A stretch of DNA of 64,000 bases from Thozetella sp. PMI_491 (lineage: Eukaryota; Ascomycota; Sordariomycetes; Chaetosphaeriales; Chaetosphaeriaceae). The DNA is taken from assembly GCA_021432635.1 (NCBI GenBank), contig MU270016.1, positions 63,608 to 127,607 on the forward strand, in the 5' to 3' direction. Below, piece by piece: positions 54,763-64,000 of this stretch. The position numbers and the translations under genes were made by a program. Position 1 is the stretch's first letter, and every line of letters begins with the position of its first letter. The notes under the pieces are model-generated. The model had not been told where the DNA came from. It saw only the letters and a list, made by a program, of their open reading frames with translations, and ran no database searches.

Positions 54763-55414
54763 CGATCTTCACAAAAAAGCCTAAATACGGAAGCCAGATA
54801 GATGAATACAATAAGTAACTTTTTATTTATTGCTTTATGCTCTTCAAGGGAAATAATGGAAGATAGCCTGCAGGTTCTAATTCTCCTATTTACAACGAAA
54901 TCCTAGCTAATTACCAGCGTTATAGTGTAAATATAGCTTTTATTTATACGGGGGTAGCTAAAGATGTTCCAGATTACGCTAGATATACCACTAGGTAACG
55001 CTCGCTACGGTATTGTGGTCTTTCTATCAGTGCAGGCTCCCTGCCAAGTTTAGTTATGGCTAGGGTCGTAGCGAAGCTACAGCTATCTCGCTTTGGCTTG
55101 GCGATCGGCTAAATATAGGCGCAGTAATCGTTTATCAATTAAACACTTGCCTAACTCATCGCGTTACTGCTACACCCCATCTGGCGGAGGATTTGTCCTA
55201 CCTTCCTTTTTCATTTATGTTCTCGGTGGCATTAATAGCCTAGATAACACCTCACCGAACCTGCCTAAATTGCTTTGGTGTTACATGGCCGTCATTTGAC
55301 TCACATAGCATTTAGTGTTCTGACTCTCCTAGAATCATCTCTGACTTTTGTCTAGGCCTGTGATACCTCTCGGCTTCTCGTCAGCAACTACAGCCTCTTG
55401 GCGCTTGTAGGAAT
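54763..55414. other. AT-rich spacer, no gene seen
   Basis: This is 650 nt of AT-rich DNA with stops in all frames. It may include degraded repeat sequence; none was identified. Confidence 0.5.
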
Positions 55415-57270
55415 ATGGCGCCCCGATCGGTTGCCTTTTACCTTCGCTCTCACCCTGTCTCTCGGCAGCTCGAATTTCAGTATACTCGCCAGCAACTAGA
55501 GAGCTCAATACTCTCATTTACTAATATTATTGCAAGAATAGGACTCCTGCTTAATGGCGTACAGCTCGTTGATACAGAGTATCCAGGATCTGAGCCTAAG
55601 ACACCCCCCAAAGGGGTTGGAAGACGAGACAAGATCAATATAGATAATCGAGCGAATTCACCTATTGAGCCAGATGGTTGCGCAATTGTTTCCTCGACGC
55701 CCAACTGCTCACTGGCTTGCTTCAACTCCACGTCCTTATTTAGCTCTCCCGAGACCCTTGCAAACTGCGTCACCCTTGGAACAGCATCACTGCTTGTTAA
55801 AAATTCATCTATTACCATCAATGATACATATTCCACATTAGAATCTATCGGCATCAGTGATTTAGCTGCCTTCGACGGAGCAAGGATACTACAGGATCTT
55901 GTAGGCTGCGCCATAGCAGCATGCGAAGATTCCGGCGTAAAAACTTGCAATGAGGCCATCTTCCGTCTTGGAGAATCTCAAATCGGCATTGGAAGTATTC
56001 AAGCCATATACGATGGTCTCATTAACTTCTGCGACTGGATGAGTATTGGAGTTGATATGGATATAGCTGGGCCAGGTGTATGTGTGGTCAATTCTAGCCT
56101 TCAGCACATTCGCCCATACACGCTTGCTGACTATCTAGGTCGTTCTCTCTTTCGTACTCCAAAACATATTTGCCCTCTGGTTTTTCGTGCTTGCCAAATC
56201 TTTATCTATCTATGGTTCTGGGGTCTTCGCTTTGGGCTGGAAGGGTAACGGACGACTTGCTGCATCACGTATCAGCAAAGCCTTGTTTGCCACGCTCGTT
56301 GAATTCCAAGAGGTTCAAGGCTACTTCATCGCATCCATCCAGATCGCTACACTCATTACCTTTGGATCGAATAGTGGACCAACCTCCTCATCGCTGGAGG
56401 GCGTGTCCTCTTTCGGCGCAGCCGTCATGAACTCGGAGTTGATTCACATTCTCGCTGCAAATGGCATCATACCGGTCCTTCTGACACAGGCGGTATTGCA
56501 GCGGGCTGGGGTTCGACGCATATATCCCCTTGCTATTACGATGGTAGTGCTGGCTTTGGCTGAGATCATCGACGTACTCGTTACAGCCCCTGATTTCAAC
56601 ACGCTGTGGACTCATTTCAGTGCCACGGAGTCCATCGCACAATGCGGAGGCAATCCTTCGCCCAGAACCTACTGTGCTAGCAGATTGTGGCGCTCTGATA
56701 CGCTATATGGTTCGCTCTTTTTATCGATCCATCGCTTGGGATATCTCGCGGCGCCACTCTTTGTCATCGACCTAGTCATAAATGGGCCGGCTCGACCTCT
56801 GTGGATGAACCGAATGCGTGAATTACTTGAAAGGAAGCTTGAAGCGCTGCAAGTCCTGGTATGCTTGATTCATTCATGCATGTGGTTCTTTCTCCAGGTC
56901 GTACTAGTCAGTGGCATGGCGATATATTTTGTGGTGGTAGTCGCAATCTTTCAGACCATGAGCGTCGACAGTTCGCTTTGGACGTATGCCCAAGTAGTAG
57001 CGGTCTTTATATGGGCACCATTAGTCACCAAGTATCTATACTTCAGCATCGGTGAGTACAAGATTCTATGCAGATGGCTGGGAGAGGGGAGTGTTGCCCC
57101 AAGTGGTATGGATCAAAGAGCTGAAACTAGATGCAGTTGGCGACGTCAAAGACCCGAGGCCCATGGTGTCCCGAGAGCCGATGGACTGCGAAGATTTAAA
57201 GTCTAGCTGCAGCCTTGGGCATGGTCCATTGCAAAAGCAGTTCAGTACTATAACATACCTTCAGTCTTGA
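55415..57270 (+). CDS. Polytopic membrane protein with Cys-rich lumenal region, 569 aa
   Basis: Three exons, 55415-56077, 56139-57051 and 57137-57270, are separated by introns of 61 and 85 nt; 570 codons with stop. The N-terminal 220 residues contain a Cys-bearing, N-glycosylated region (PNCSLACFNSTSLF, ANCVTL, GCAIAACEDSGVKTC) that is probably extracytoplasmic. The first splice restores a membrane helix, GPG-VVLSFVLQNIFALWF, and about six more hydrophobic helices follow (for example GIIPVLLTQAVLQ, IYPLAITMVVLALAEI, MAIYFVVVVAIF). Related fungal proteins exist as uncharacterised integral membrane proteins; function is unknown. The third exon is less certain: the stretch just after 57051 can be read as open frame or as intron with a GATGCAG acceptor. 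The N-terminus lacks a clear signal peptide, so an upstream exon could be missing. Confidence 0.68.
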
Positions 57271-57732
57271 ACAGGATCTATCAACGCCCATTCACATCGC
57301 CCGTCCGCTGAGTAGTGAAAACGAGCTATAGGTGTACTGCTCTGTCCGGGTTGCACTCAGTATCGAAGGGAGAATCAAATCCCCGCATCGATAGTTAACC
57401 CGACGAGGTACCGTAGAAGTTGCCGGGCGCCTCCACTTGTGGCAACTACAAGGCGCCACTAAGTAGAGCAGCGAGCTCCCCTGGCTACCCCATGATTACT
57501 GCAAGCCCCGCATTTCCCCCGACGCGGCCCCAACCTAAAGATTTCTGACGGCCACGGGGACCCCACCCCGGCAGCTGCTTCGGGAGGACCGTGAGCTTCT
57601 TCTCAGGAGGGCCTCTTAAGCGTGCAGAACCCTAGAGATTTAGAAGCTTGTGTGAATCTCCCTCCCGGATCTCACAACGCTGTTCCGAAATACCCTTCCG
57701 TATCCCGAGTACCCGCTCTCTGCCTGTCTACC
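57271..57732. other. Promoter region of the flavoprotein monooxygenase
   Basis: This is 460 nt, GC-rich toward its end. No gene is seen. In-frame codons upstream of 57733 have no ATG before the chosen start. Confidence 0.55.
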
Positions 57733-59740
57733 ATGGCGATGACGGAGCAAGTGGACGTCCTGATCTGCGGCAGCGGATCTGCCGGGCTCTGTGCGGCTGT
57801 CTGGCTCGCGCGATGCGGTATCAACTACAAAATCTTGGAGCGCCGGCCGGGCCCTCTCGAGAACGGCCAGGCGGACGGCGTCCAGTGCCGGACGGTCGAG
57901 ATCATGGAGGGGTTTGGCCTGGCCGATGCCCTGCTGAAGGAGGCCTACCAGGTTCACGAAATCGCATTCTGGGCCGCGGAGGATAACCCGGGGATTAAGA
58001 GGACGCACTATACGGCCGACACGGAACCTGGCCTCAGCCACCAGCCGCACGTGATACTCAACCAGGCACGTATCAACGGATTAATGATCGAGGAGGCTGA
58101 GAGGGCATCCAGCACCGGCGCAAAGATTGAGTACGGCGTCGAGGTGAGGAGCGTCGAACTGGACCATACATCCAAGGACGACCCGGAGTCGTACTGTGTG
58201 ACCACGAAAGCGGTTTCCGGCGGCGAAGAGCGGGTTTTTAGGTCCAAATATGTGCTGGTGAGAAACCCGACACGCGCACTAGGTCCCCGTCGCTAATGCG
58301 TCTGCTAGGGATGCGATGGAGCGCACAGCGCTATCCGCAAGTCGTTGGGCTATGAAATGCTCGGTGATACGAGCAATGCAGTTTGGGGTGTCATGGATCT
58401 GCATCCGAGAACCAATTTCCCGGATATACGCAAAAAGGTTGTGATACATTCTGAAGCCGGCAACCTGATGATCATCCCTCGAGAGGGCGACTCGATGGTG
58501 CGGTTTTACATCGAACTGGGGGATAAAGCCGTCAAGGATGTGACCCTCGAGGACCTGCAGGATCGGGCGCGCCGGACCTTCCAGCCATACTCGATCGAGT
58601 TTGCCGAGACAGTGTGGTGGTCAGCCTACTCTATAGGACAGCGCCTAGCCAGCGGCTTCGATCTCGGAGGACGCATATTCCTAACCGGCGACGCATGTCA
58701 CACGCACTCGCCCAAGGCCGGACAGGGAATGAACGTGAGCTTGCAAGACGGCTACAACATCGGCTGGAAGCTGGCGGCAATCCTCCGGAAACGGGTCGTG
58801 CCCAGCGTCCTCGACACGTATGTCTCCGAGCGCCAAAAAACTGCTTCAGACTTGATCGAGTTTGATCGCTTCTTCACAAAGTTGTTCTCGACGTCCTACC
58901 GGAAGGAACACGGCATCACAGCCGAGGATTTCAAGAACCATTTTGCCAAGGCCGGTCGCTACACCGCCGGGCAGCAAACCCGGTATGGGCAGTCCATCTT
59001 GGTGTCTCCGGGGCCCGCAGCCGCGTCTCTTGCAAAGGGGATCCAGGTGGGGATGCGCTTCCCGAGCGCCCAAGTGGTTCGATACTGCGATGCCCGTCAT
59101 ATGCAGCTGGCGGCGGCGCTCCCTGCCGACTCACGCTGGCACATTGTCGTATTCTCCGGGGATCTCCGAGATGCAGACACTGCAGCCAGACTCCAGAAGG
59201 TACGCTGCCGGGTTAATAGCTTCTCGGAGCTGTGTTCTGCTAATCTAAACGCTCAATAGTTCGCGACAGAACTGGAAGCTGTCGTGCAGACGTATACGCC
59301 ACGAGACCAAGACGCGAATTCAGTCATCGAAGGCGTTCTGGTCTTTGCGTCGCCACGTCACACGATCGAGCAGTCCGATATCCCGGCCTTCTTTACCCCA
59401 GCCACGGGAAAGTGGAAGATCACACGTGAGGGGGCACCCTTCCATACCCACTCATGTACAAGTGTTGACGCGTAGGTTGTGTAGGGCTCCACCAAACCTT
59501 CGCGGATGACGCGAGTTATAACGCAGGCCACGGCCAGGCATACGACGCCTACGGAGTGGATCCGCACCACGGGTGCGTAGTGATTGTTCGCCCGGACCAA
59601 TGTGAGTCTGCGTCCTTACGTCCTGCGGTGGGCTGCCCCTAACCAATCGAATAGATGTTGCCAAGATGTGCTCCCTGCAAGAGGCAGCGGATGTCGCTCA
59701 GTTCTTTGGAGGATTCATGCTTCCGGCCAACGCTAGCTAA
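57733..59740 (+). CDS. FAD-dependent aromatic hydroxylase (phenol 2-monooxygenase-like), 594 aa
   Basis: Five exons, 57733-58257, 58309-59199, 59260-59425, 59485-59601 and 59655-59740, have introns of 51-60 nt; the sum is 595 codons. Motifs in order: dinucleotide-binding ICGSGSAGLCAAVWLARCG near the start, GCDGAHSAIRKS (DG motif, rebuilt exactly by the first splice) and GRIFLTGDACHTHSPKAGQG (GD motif, FAD ribityl binding). The C-terminal thioredoxin-like domain of phenol hydroxylases follows: FFTPATGKWKITR, HQTFADDASYNAGHGQAYDA, YGVDPHHGCVVIVRPDQ, and a last exon ending FFGGFMLPANAS. Such class A flavoproteins use NADPH and O2 to ortho-hydroxylate phenols or related aromatics. The substrate here is unknown. 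The next gene downstream is a fungal regulator, so a small inducible catabolic or detoxification pair is possible. Confidence 0.92.
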
Positions 59741-60442
59741 GAACAGGAGTGCTACCTCAGGCGTAACCCAGCCCCTCTGCCCCAACAGCTGTAGTCTTAG
59801 GTTATGCCGTATCGTCTTGGCGTACTCGTGCCAGCTGCGTGATTAAGCCACGGCGGTTTTTTAAGATTTCCGCCGGCTTATTAGCCACGCGCCCTTCCAA
59901 AACATGCGCCCGGGTACCGAACCCGCAGCTTTCCCTGTGCCCAGGCGAGCTGGCGTTGGTGCTACGTAGCACCATACCACCCACTCTTCTCGTATTGTCC
60001 CGTCCATCCCGGACAGAATGTGGAAACGGCATCGCAGTGTCGATCCCTCCCCCCCTCTGGTGTTCTTTTGGGACACAGGGCTGAAGAACGGGTCATCGGT
60101 AGCCAGTCAACTAGTGAATACATTCCAACACCCTTGCTTCGGACCTTGTGATCGGCTATTTTTACATGCGCCGTCGGTGACTGCTCTGGTGGCTGTGCCG
60201 CTAGATTGCGTTAGGCAAACCCGGCGAGATTCTCTTTGCTGGGATGCTTCAGGGGGCAGCCGCCATCTCCCGGAATTGCGTTTGATCAAGGGGGGGCGCA
60301 CGACAGTTGAGTATAGGCACGAACACGGTTGCATTTGAACCTAGAGTTTTACCTCCAACACATAAACGGAGGAACGGCAGAGTACCATGGGCACTCCCCC
60401 ATTAGCCCACAGACGGTCGCCACGTACATTAGAGCTAGACAG
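59741..60442. other. Intergenic, may hold the missing first exon of the regulator
   Basis: No complete gene is visible. The regulator downstream lacks its first exon(s), which should lie here. A candidate donor context (GATTGC|GTTAGG near 60210) would supply a Cys codon, but this is speculative. Confidence 0.35.
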
Positions 60443-62095
60443 CGGAAGTGCAGTAATCCAGGACGCAAGTCGTGCCTTCGTGTTTCTTGGATCTTAACCA
60501 ACTAATCAATTACAAAGGGGAACAACAGATGCACCGAGAACGAGATACCGCTGTGTAAGCGTTGCTACCGGCCAAGCACGCCATGCAACTGCGTCGAGTC
60601 GACTAGTCAGAAGCTTGCCAGGCGGAAGAAGAAGCCACACTATCAAGTCAGCACGCGGAGACCGCCTCCCCCCCTTCGTCCTGCCCAAGAGCAGAAACTC
60701 GCCGTCAACCCACGACCGCCGCCGGTGTTCACTCATTTAACCCAGCGGGAGGCCCACTACTTCCGGAGCTACTATCTTCTTGTCGCCCCCCGATTTCCCT
60801 GCCCTGACTTTTGGAGTCGCGCAATAGTGCGAGAAGTCGGAACAGACGAGATCCTCCGGGACTGCGTGGTAGGCCTCGGAGCATTAGCACTGTCGCTTCG
60901 CGAGGACCAGCAGCGGTGCCTCTTCTCAGGGTCCCATCAATCACACATATGCGACCTTAGTTCGAGCCATCAAGAAGCTTCCCGCCACTATGTACGGGCG
61001 CTCTCGCGATTCCGGGGCTGTTTGACAAACAAGGGGTTGTCTATGCCCCCGCGAAGCATTCTCATGGCCACCTGCCTATTTACCGCGTTCGAGTTGATGC
61101 AGGGCAACGTGAAGTCCGCCGATGTGCTCATGACGAACGGCATCGTGATACTCCAGAAGCACCTCGCCGTGTTCCAGAACACCCCGGACTTCCGGTGCGA
61201 GCTCGCCAAGACAATCGACGACGAAGGCGTCCGAGAGGCCCAGTTCATGCTGCCTCGGATGGCAGCGCTCAACTCGCTCGGCGCGTCGTTCTATGGACCT
61301 CTGCAGGGCTTCGGCTATGGACTCGCCTCGCAAGCGCAGGCCACACCGCCGCCTCCCTGGAATTCTTCTGTCAACGAGATCGCTGTGGCATGGGACGTGT
61401 GCCTGACGCGCTGCGCACTGTGGGCGTACCGTACCGCACGGGAGGCGGCATCCGCTGACGAGAAAGCCCTGATAGCAGTGCGCGCTCAGCACCAGGCTCT
61501 GCTGGACAAGATCACCGACTGGGAGCGGCTCGTACAGCATAAGCTCACGGCAGGACTCGATGAGGCCGAGCAGGTAATGATGAAGACTGTCCTCGTGGGC
61601 TTGAAGGTGTCCGACGTGTACGGGCAATGCTTCCTCGACCGCACGCAGATGGCCTGGGACCGGTTCAACCAGGAGTGCGAAAGCGCCCTCTTCATCGTAG
61701 AGTCTATCATCCTATTCGGCGCGAAGGACAAGACCTCAGCGACTCCATTCTACCAGGACAAGCTGATGGCCATGGTGCACATTATTGCGCAAGGCTGCCG
61801 ACACAAGGGCATCCGTATGCGAGCATTGGCTCTCTCCCGGCGCGCGGTGGCGGAGGATGCGGCGTGGGACGTAAAGATGCACATCATCGGCGCCGAGGTC
61901 CTGGCCGCTGCCGAGGAGGAAGGGAGGGACAAGCATGGGCATATTCCATCCGCAAGTCGATACACATGGACAGACATGGAGTGGTCAGAGGATCGCACGG
62001 AACTGATAGTAACATTGACAGGGACGGTGTCTGCTGGGGAGGGTAAACCGTTTCGGAGGCTGGTGAGGGCACAGCCTCGGGATTTTAACTATTAA
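60443..62095 (+). CDS. Fungal-specific transcription factor, 5' end unresolved
   Basis: The main exon runs from 60529 to 62095. In frame it begins (A)TGC ACC GAG and encodes CTENEIPLCKRCYRPSTPCNC followed by a basic stretch (KLARRKKKPHY) and a helical middle region typical of Zn2Cys6 regulators. An upstream exon 60443-60468 (CGG AAG TGC ... CGC AA) joined over a 60-nt intron (weak donor GTCGTG, ACTAAT branch, AACAG end) gives RKCSNPGRK-CTENEIPLC. That yields C-x6-C-x7-C-x2-C-x6-C, five of the six zinc ligands. The first Cys and the start codon must be on an exon before the acceptor at 60442. Either the gene is intact with an unrecognised first exon or its zinc cluster has decayed. The C-terminal region (ILMATCLFTAFELMQGN and the rest) matches the fungal regulatory domain. 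It lies 0.7 kb after the flavoprotein and could control it. Confidence 0.6.
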
Positions 62096-62347
62096 GAACC
62101 CTTTCTAGCTTGGCTTAGCATGGGTATTTCTGATGAGCTGAAGGCTTTCTTTGAGAGGTATACAATCGAGCTACACAGCAACATTATTTAATAGCAAGAA
62201 ACCCTCCAAGCAGACTAGAAGACGTCCTCTGTCACAGGGTCAATAAGGGAGTTGTAACTGTACAGCCTGGCCCGAGAGCGGGCTAGAGCCTTGCAGTTGA
62301 CAATGGGTCTACATGACCCATATTACGATTATTTATCTCTATATCTA
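62096..62347. other. Convergent 3' spacer
   Basis: A short spacer between the regulator (+) and the GH89 gene (-). AT-rich; no gene is seen. Confidence 0.55.
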
Positions 62348-64000
62348 TCAAGCATTGAAGACAGAGGGCCACTGGCTGACGACTGAATACAAAACGGTCT
62401 GAAGCGCGTCCGGGGTATCGTGCAGCTCGCTCCCACCCGTAGTCTGGTTCACCCAAGCCAGCTCCCACTCCAGGAGACCGCTCTGGAACGCAGTCTGGTT
62501 GTAGCTAGCGGGCGGCGTGGCGATAAGATAGTCGACAAATTTTTGCCACCTCGGCAGGTAATAGGTCGACACAAGCCCTCCCCACGACTTGGACGCATAG
62601 TCAGAGATCTGGCCTGTCGGCCCCCACAACGTGACTTGGTTGCGGGCCTCGTACTCGAGGAAGTCGGCGACGGCGGCGAAGTCCGGGCTAGACGAGTTAG
62701 CTGTCGCCCTGGCGGATTTAATCCAGGTGGACAAGCGGAAGTTCTCGTTCGTCGAAAGCACCGTGTCCAGGGTCGACAGGAGCGCGGTCAGCTTCTTGCC
62801 TTGTCTCCGGAGGGCGCACTTGTTCGATGTTTGGTTGGATCCCGTGTATATGGCGATGAGTTGCTCGTACAGCGGGATGAACGCGTTTCCGAGGACCTGG
62901 CGCGTCCAGTCAACGAGGTCGTAATCGTATGCCGGGTTTGAGAACAATGAAGGCTCGTCCAGGCCGGCTTGGTACATCTGCCTCCAAGCCGTGACAAGAG
63001 TGGCTGGGTCATAGTTAAGCAGGGTGGGGTGGTGGCCGGTTCGGTTTAAGAGCCCGGACTGATTGGGCACGAGCTCTAGGATGGACTTGGGCACAGCATT
63101 GGCTGCTAGGTGGGTGTTGTTGAATACTGTTGGCCGCGCTATTTCCCAAGCGGCATAAATGCTCTCCGGGAGGGTTAGCCCACTTGCACCATAGCGTGTG
63201 GTCACCCAGTCATAAAAGTAGGTCGCGGTATCGATTGGGTCCTTGTTCCAGGCCTGGCTAAGGAGCAGGTCGTACATGATTTCATTGCCCTCAAGCCCCT
63301 CCATGGAGAGGCCGAAACCGACCACGCTGTTGCTGGAGTTGTCCACAGCCGCGATGGCGTCAATGGTCACATTCATGATTTGGCCGTAAAGGCCCATGTT
63401 GGCGCCGTAGTCGTGCAACTCGCACCAGATCCAGGGCTTGCCATAGAAAGAGCTGGTTCTCTGCCACTGGGGCTGAGACTCGGAAAAGAGATCCAGAATC
63501 AACATATCAGAGTCGACAGCCACGCCACCCAGGAAAGCTTCGATGCGGTCATTAGTCCAGAACGCTGCGCTTGACGAAAACAGCCAGCCCTGCATAACCC
63601 AGACGGCGTCGGGGTCGGCTGCCTTTAGCGACTTCCAAGTGTTCTCGCTCACAGTCTTGAGGTAGCCAAGGTCCCCTGACGCTGGGTTGTTTTCGTTGAA
63701 CTGGTCAAGGGTCCAGAAATTGGTGACGTTGCCGTAGTAGGCCTTCTGCTTGGTGATGACCCTGTCCTGGAGCTGGGAAAAGAGCGGGTCAAAGGGGTCC
63801 AAGAAGGTGTCGCTGGTGAAGCGAGAGGGGAAGGCCTCCCAGTTCGAGCTGTTTGACACATTCGCAGAGGGGAAGACGCGAGAGATGGCCGACGGCACGA
63901 AGCCCGGAAAGGCAGGCAGGATAGGTGTCATGCCAAGCTCGACCATGCGCTGGACAATCTTCAACTGCAGCGAGAACTGGTCCTCGACCCACGACGACGG
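62348..64000 (-). CDS. GH89 alpha-N-acetylglucosaminidase (NAGLU-like), 5' part beyond window
   Basis: The frame is open from the stop at 62348 to the window edge, about 551 codons, and the N-terminal part lies outside. The visible protein begins SSWVEDQFSLQLKIVQRMVE. It contains LGMTPILPAFPGFVPSAISR, FWTLDQFNENNPASGD (the E after FN corresponds to a catalytic Glu of the family), VWVMQGWLF, KPWIWCELHDYGANMGLYGQ and VVGFGLSMEGLEGNEIMYDL (second catalytic Glu region). These are hallmarks of glycoside hydrolase family 89, which removes terminal alpha-linked N-acetylglucosamine. Numerous N-glycosylation sequons (NVSNSS, NNSS, NQT) indicate a secreted or vacuolar enzyme. The C-terminal helical domain is complete and ends QWPSVFNA. 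Likely roles are glycoconjugate or cell-wall turnover. Confidence 0.93.
   Translation of the reverse strand, partial: PSSWVEDQFSLQLKIVQRMVELGMTPILPAFPGFVPSAISRVFPSANVSNSSNWEAFPSRFTSDTFLDPFDPLFSQLQDRVITKQKAYYGNVTNFWTLDQFNENNPASGDLGYLKTVSENTWKSLKAADPDAVWVMQGWLFSSSAAFWTNDRIEAFLGGVAVDSDMLILDLFSESQPQWQRTSSFYGKPWIWCELHDYGANMGLYGQIMNVTIDAIAAVDNSSNSVVGFGLSMEGLEGNEIMYDLLLSQAWNKDPIDTATYFYDWVTTRYGASGLTLPESIYAAWEIARPTVFNNTHLAANAVPKSILELVPNQSGLLNRTGHHPTLLNYDPATLVTAWRQMYQAGLDEPSLFSNPAYDYDLVDWTRQVLGNAFIPLYEQLIAIYTGSNQTSNKCALRRQGKKLTALLSTLDTVLSTNENFRLSTWIKSARATANSSSPDFAAVADFLEYEARNQVTLWGPTGQISDYASKSWGGLVSTYYLPRWQKFVDYLIATPPASYNQTAFQSGLLEWELAWVNQTTGGSELHDTPDALQTVLYSVVSQWPSVFNA

Noticed and set aside
59895-59960. 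tRNA-like GGGTTCGGTACCC on the minus strand
   Set aside because: The loop lacks the invariant TTCGA, and acceptor and D-arm pairing is absent.
61076-61627. 183-codon minus-strand frame
   Set aside because: It is antisense to the fungal-specific regulator exon and lacks domain features.

Overview
The window is nuclear DNA of a filamentous ascomycete (Pezizomycotina, probably Sordariomycetes). The evidence is short introns (mostly 50-100 nt) with GT donors and CTAAC/CTGAC-like branch points, and fungal-specific families: Zn2Cys6 regulators, a Clr5 protein, a NACHT STAND protein, a SAT4-type membrane protein, a CorA-like protein and a sterol C-24(28) reductase. There is no sign of bacterial operons, CRISPR or phage. 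I rebuilt exon structures by hand. Where all exons could be joined, the coding length is a multiple of three and the junctions restore family motifs.

Layout. 0-12.8 kb: the edge-truncated 5' part of a DXD glycosyltransferase (-), a NACHT protein (-) divergent from a Clr5 protein (+), a gene-poor stretch with one possible tiny gene, and a CorA-like membrane protein (+). 13.5-25.4 kb: a secreted protein with three Cys-rich modules (-), a cytochrome P450 in four exons (-), a small secreted Cys-rich protein (+), a secreted pectinesterase-like protein (+) and a six-exon SAT4-type protein (-). 28.7-39.9 kb: a secreted tyrosinase in nine exons, one only 8 nt long (+), a LURP/tubby-like protein (-), a Zn2Cys6 regulator (-), a small secreted protein (-) and ERG4 with a 12-nt last exon (+). 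41.4-57.3 kb: a large reverse-transcriptase-related gene resembling the rvt family (+), a GNAT-like/ankyrin protein (-), an 11-exon alpha/beta hydrolase carrying a tandemly duplicated, unrecognised C-terminal domain (-), a 1092-aa protein of unknown function (+) and a polytopic membrane protein (+). 57.7-64 kb: a phenol-2-monooxygenase-like flavoprotein (+), an adjacent fungal regulator (+) and an edge-truncated GH89 alpha-N-acetylglucosaminidase (-).

How the genes fit together. There is no single large biosynthetic cluster. The window mixes housekeeping (ERG4), secreted or interaction-type proteins (tyrosinase, pectinesterase-like, Cys-rich proteins, GH89) and genes of the kind linked to fungal self/non-self recognition (NACHT protein, ankyrin protein, alpha/beta hydrolase of the type found at the N-terminus of NLR-like proteins). 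The flavoprotein and following regulator may be a small catabolic pair. Gene-poor gaps of 1-3 kb are common and some are AT-rich.

Most notable are the intact rvt-like reverse transcriptase gene (41454-44567) and the hydrolase with the duplicated domain (47473-50319), where intron positions and phases are repeated in both copies.
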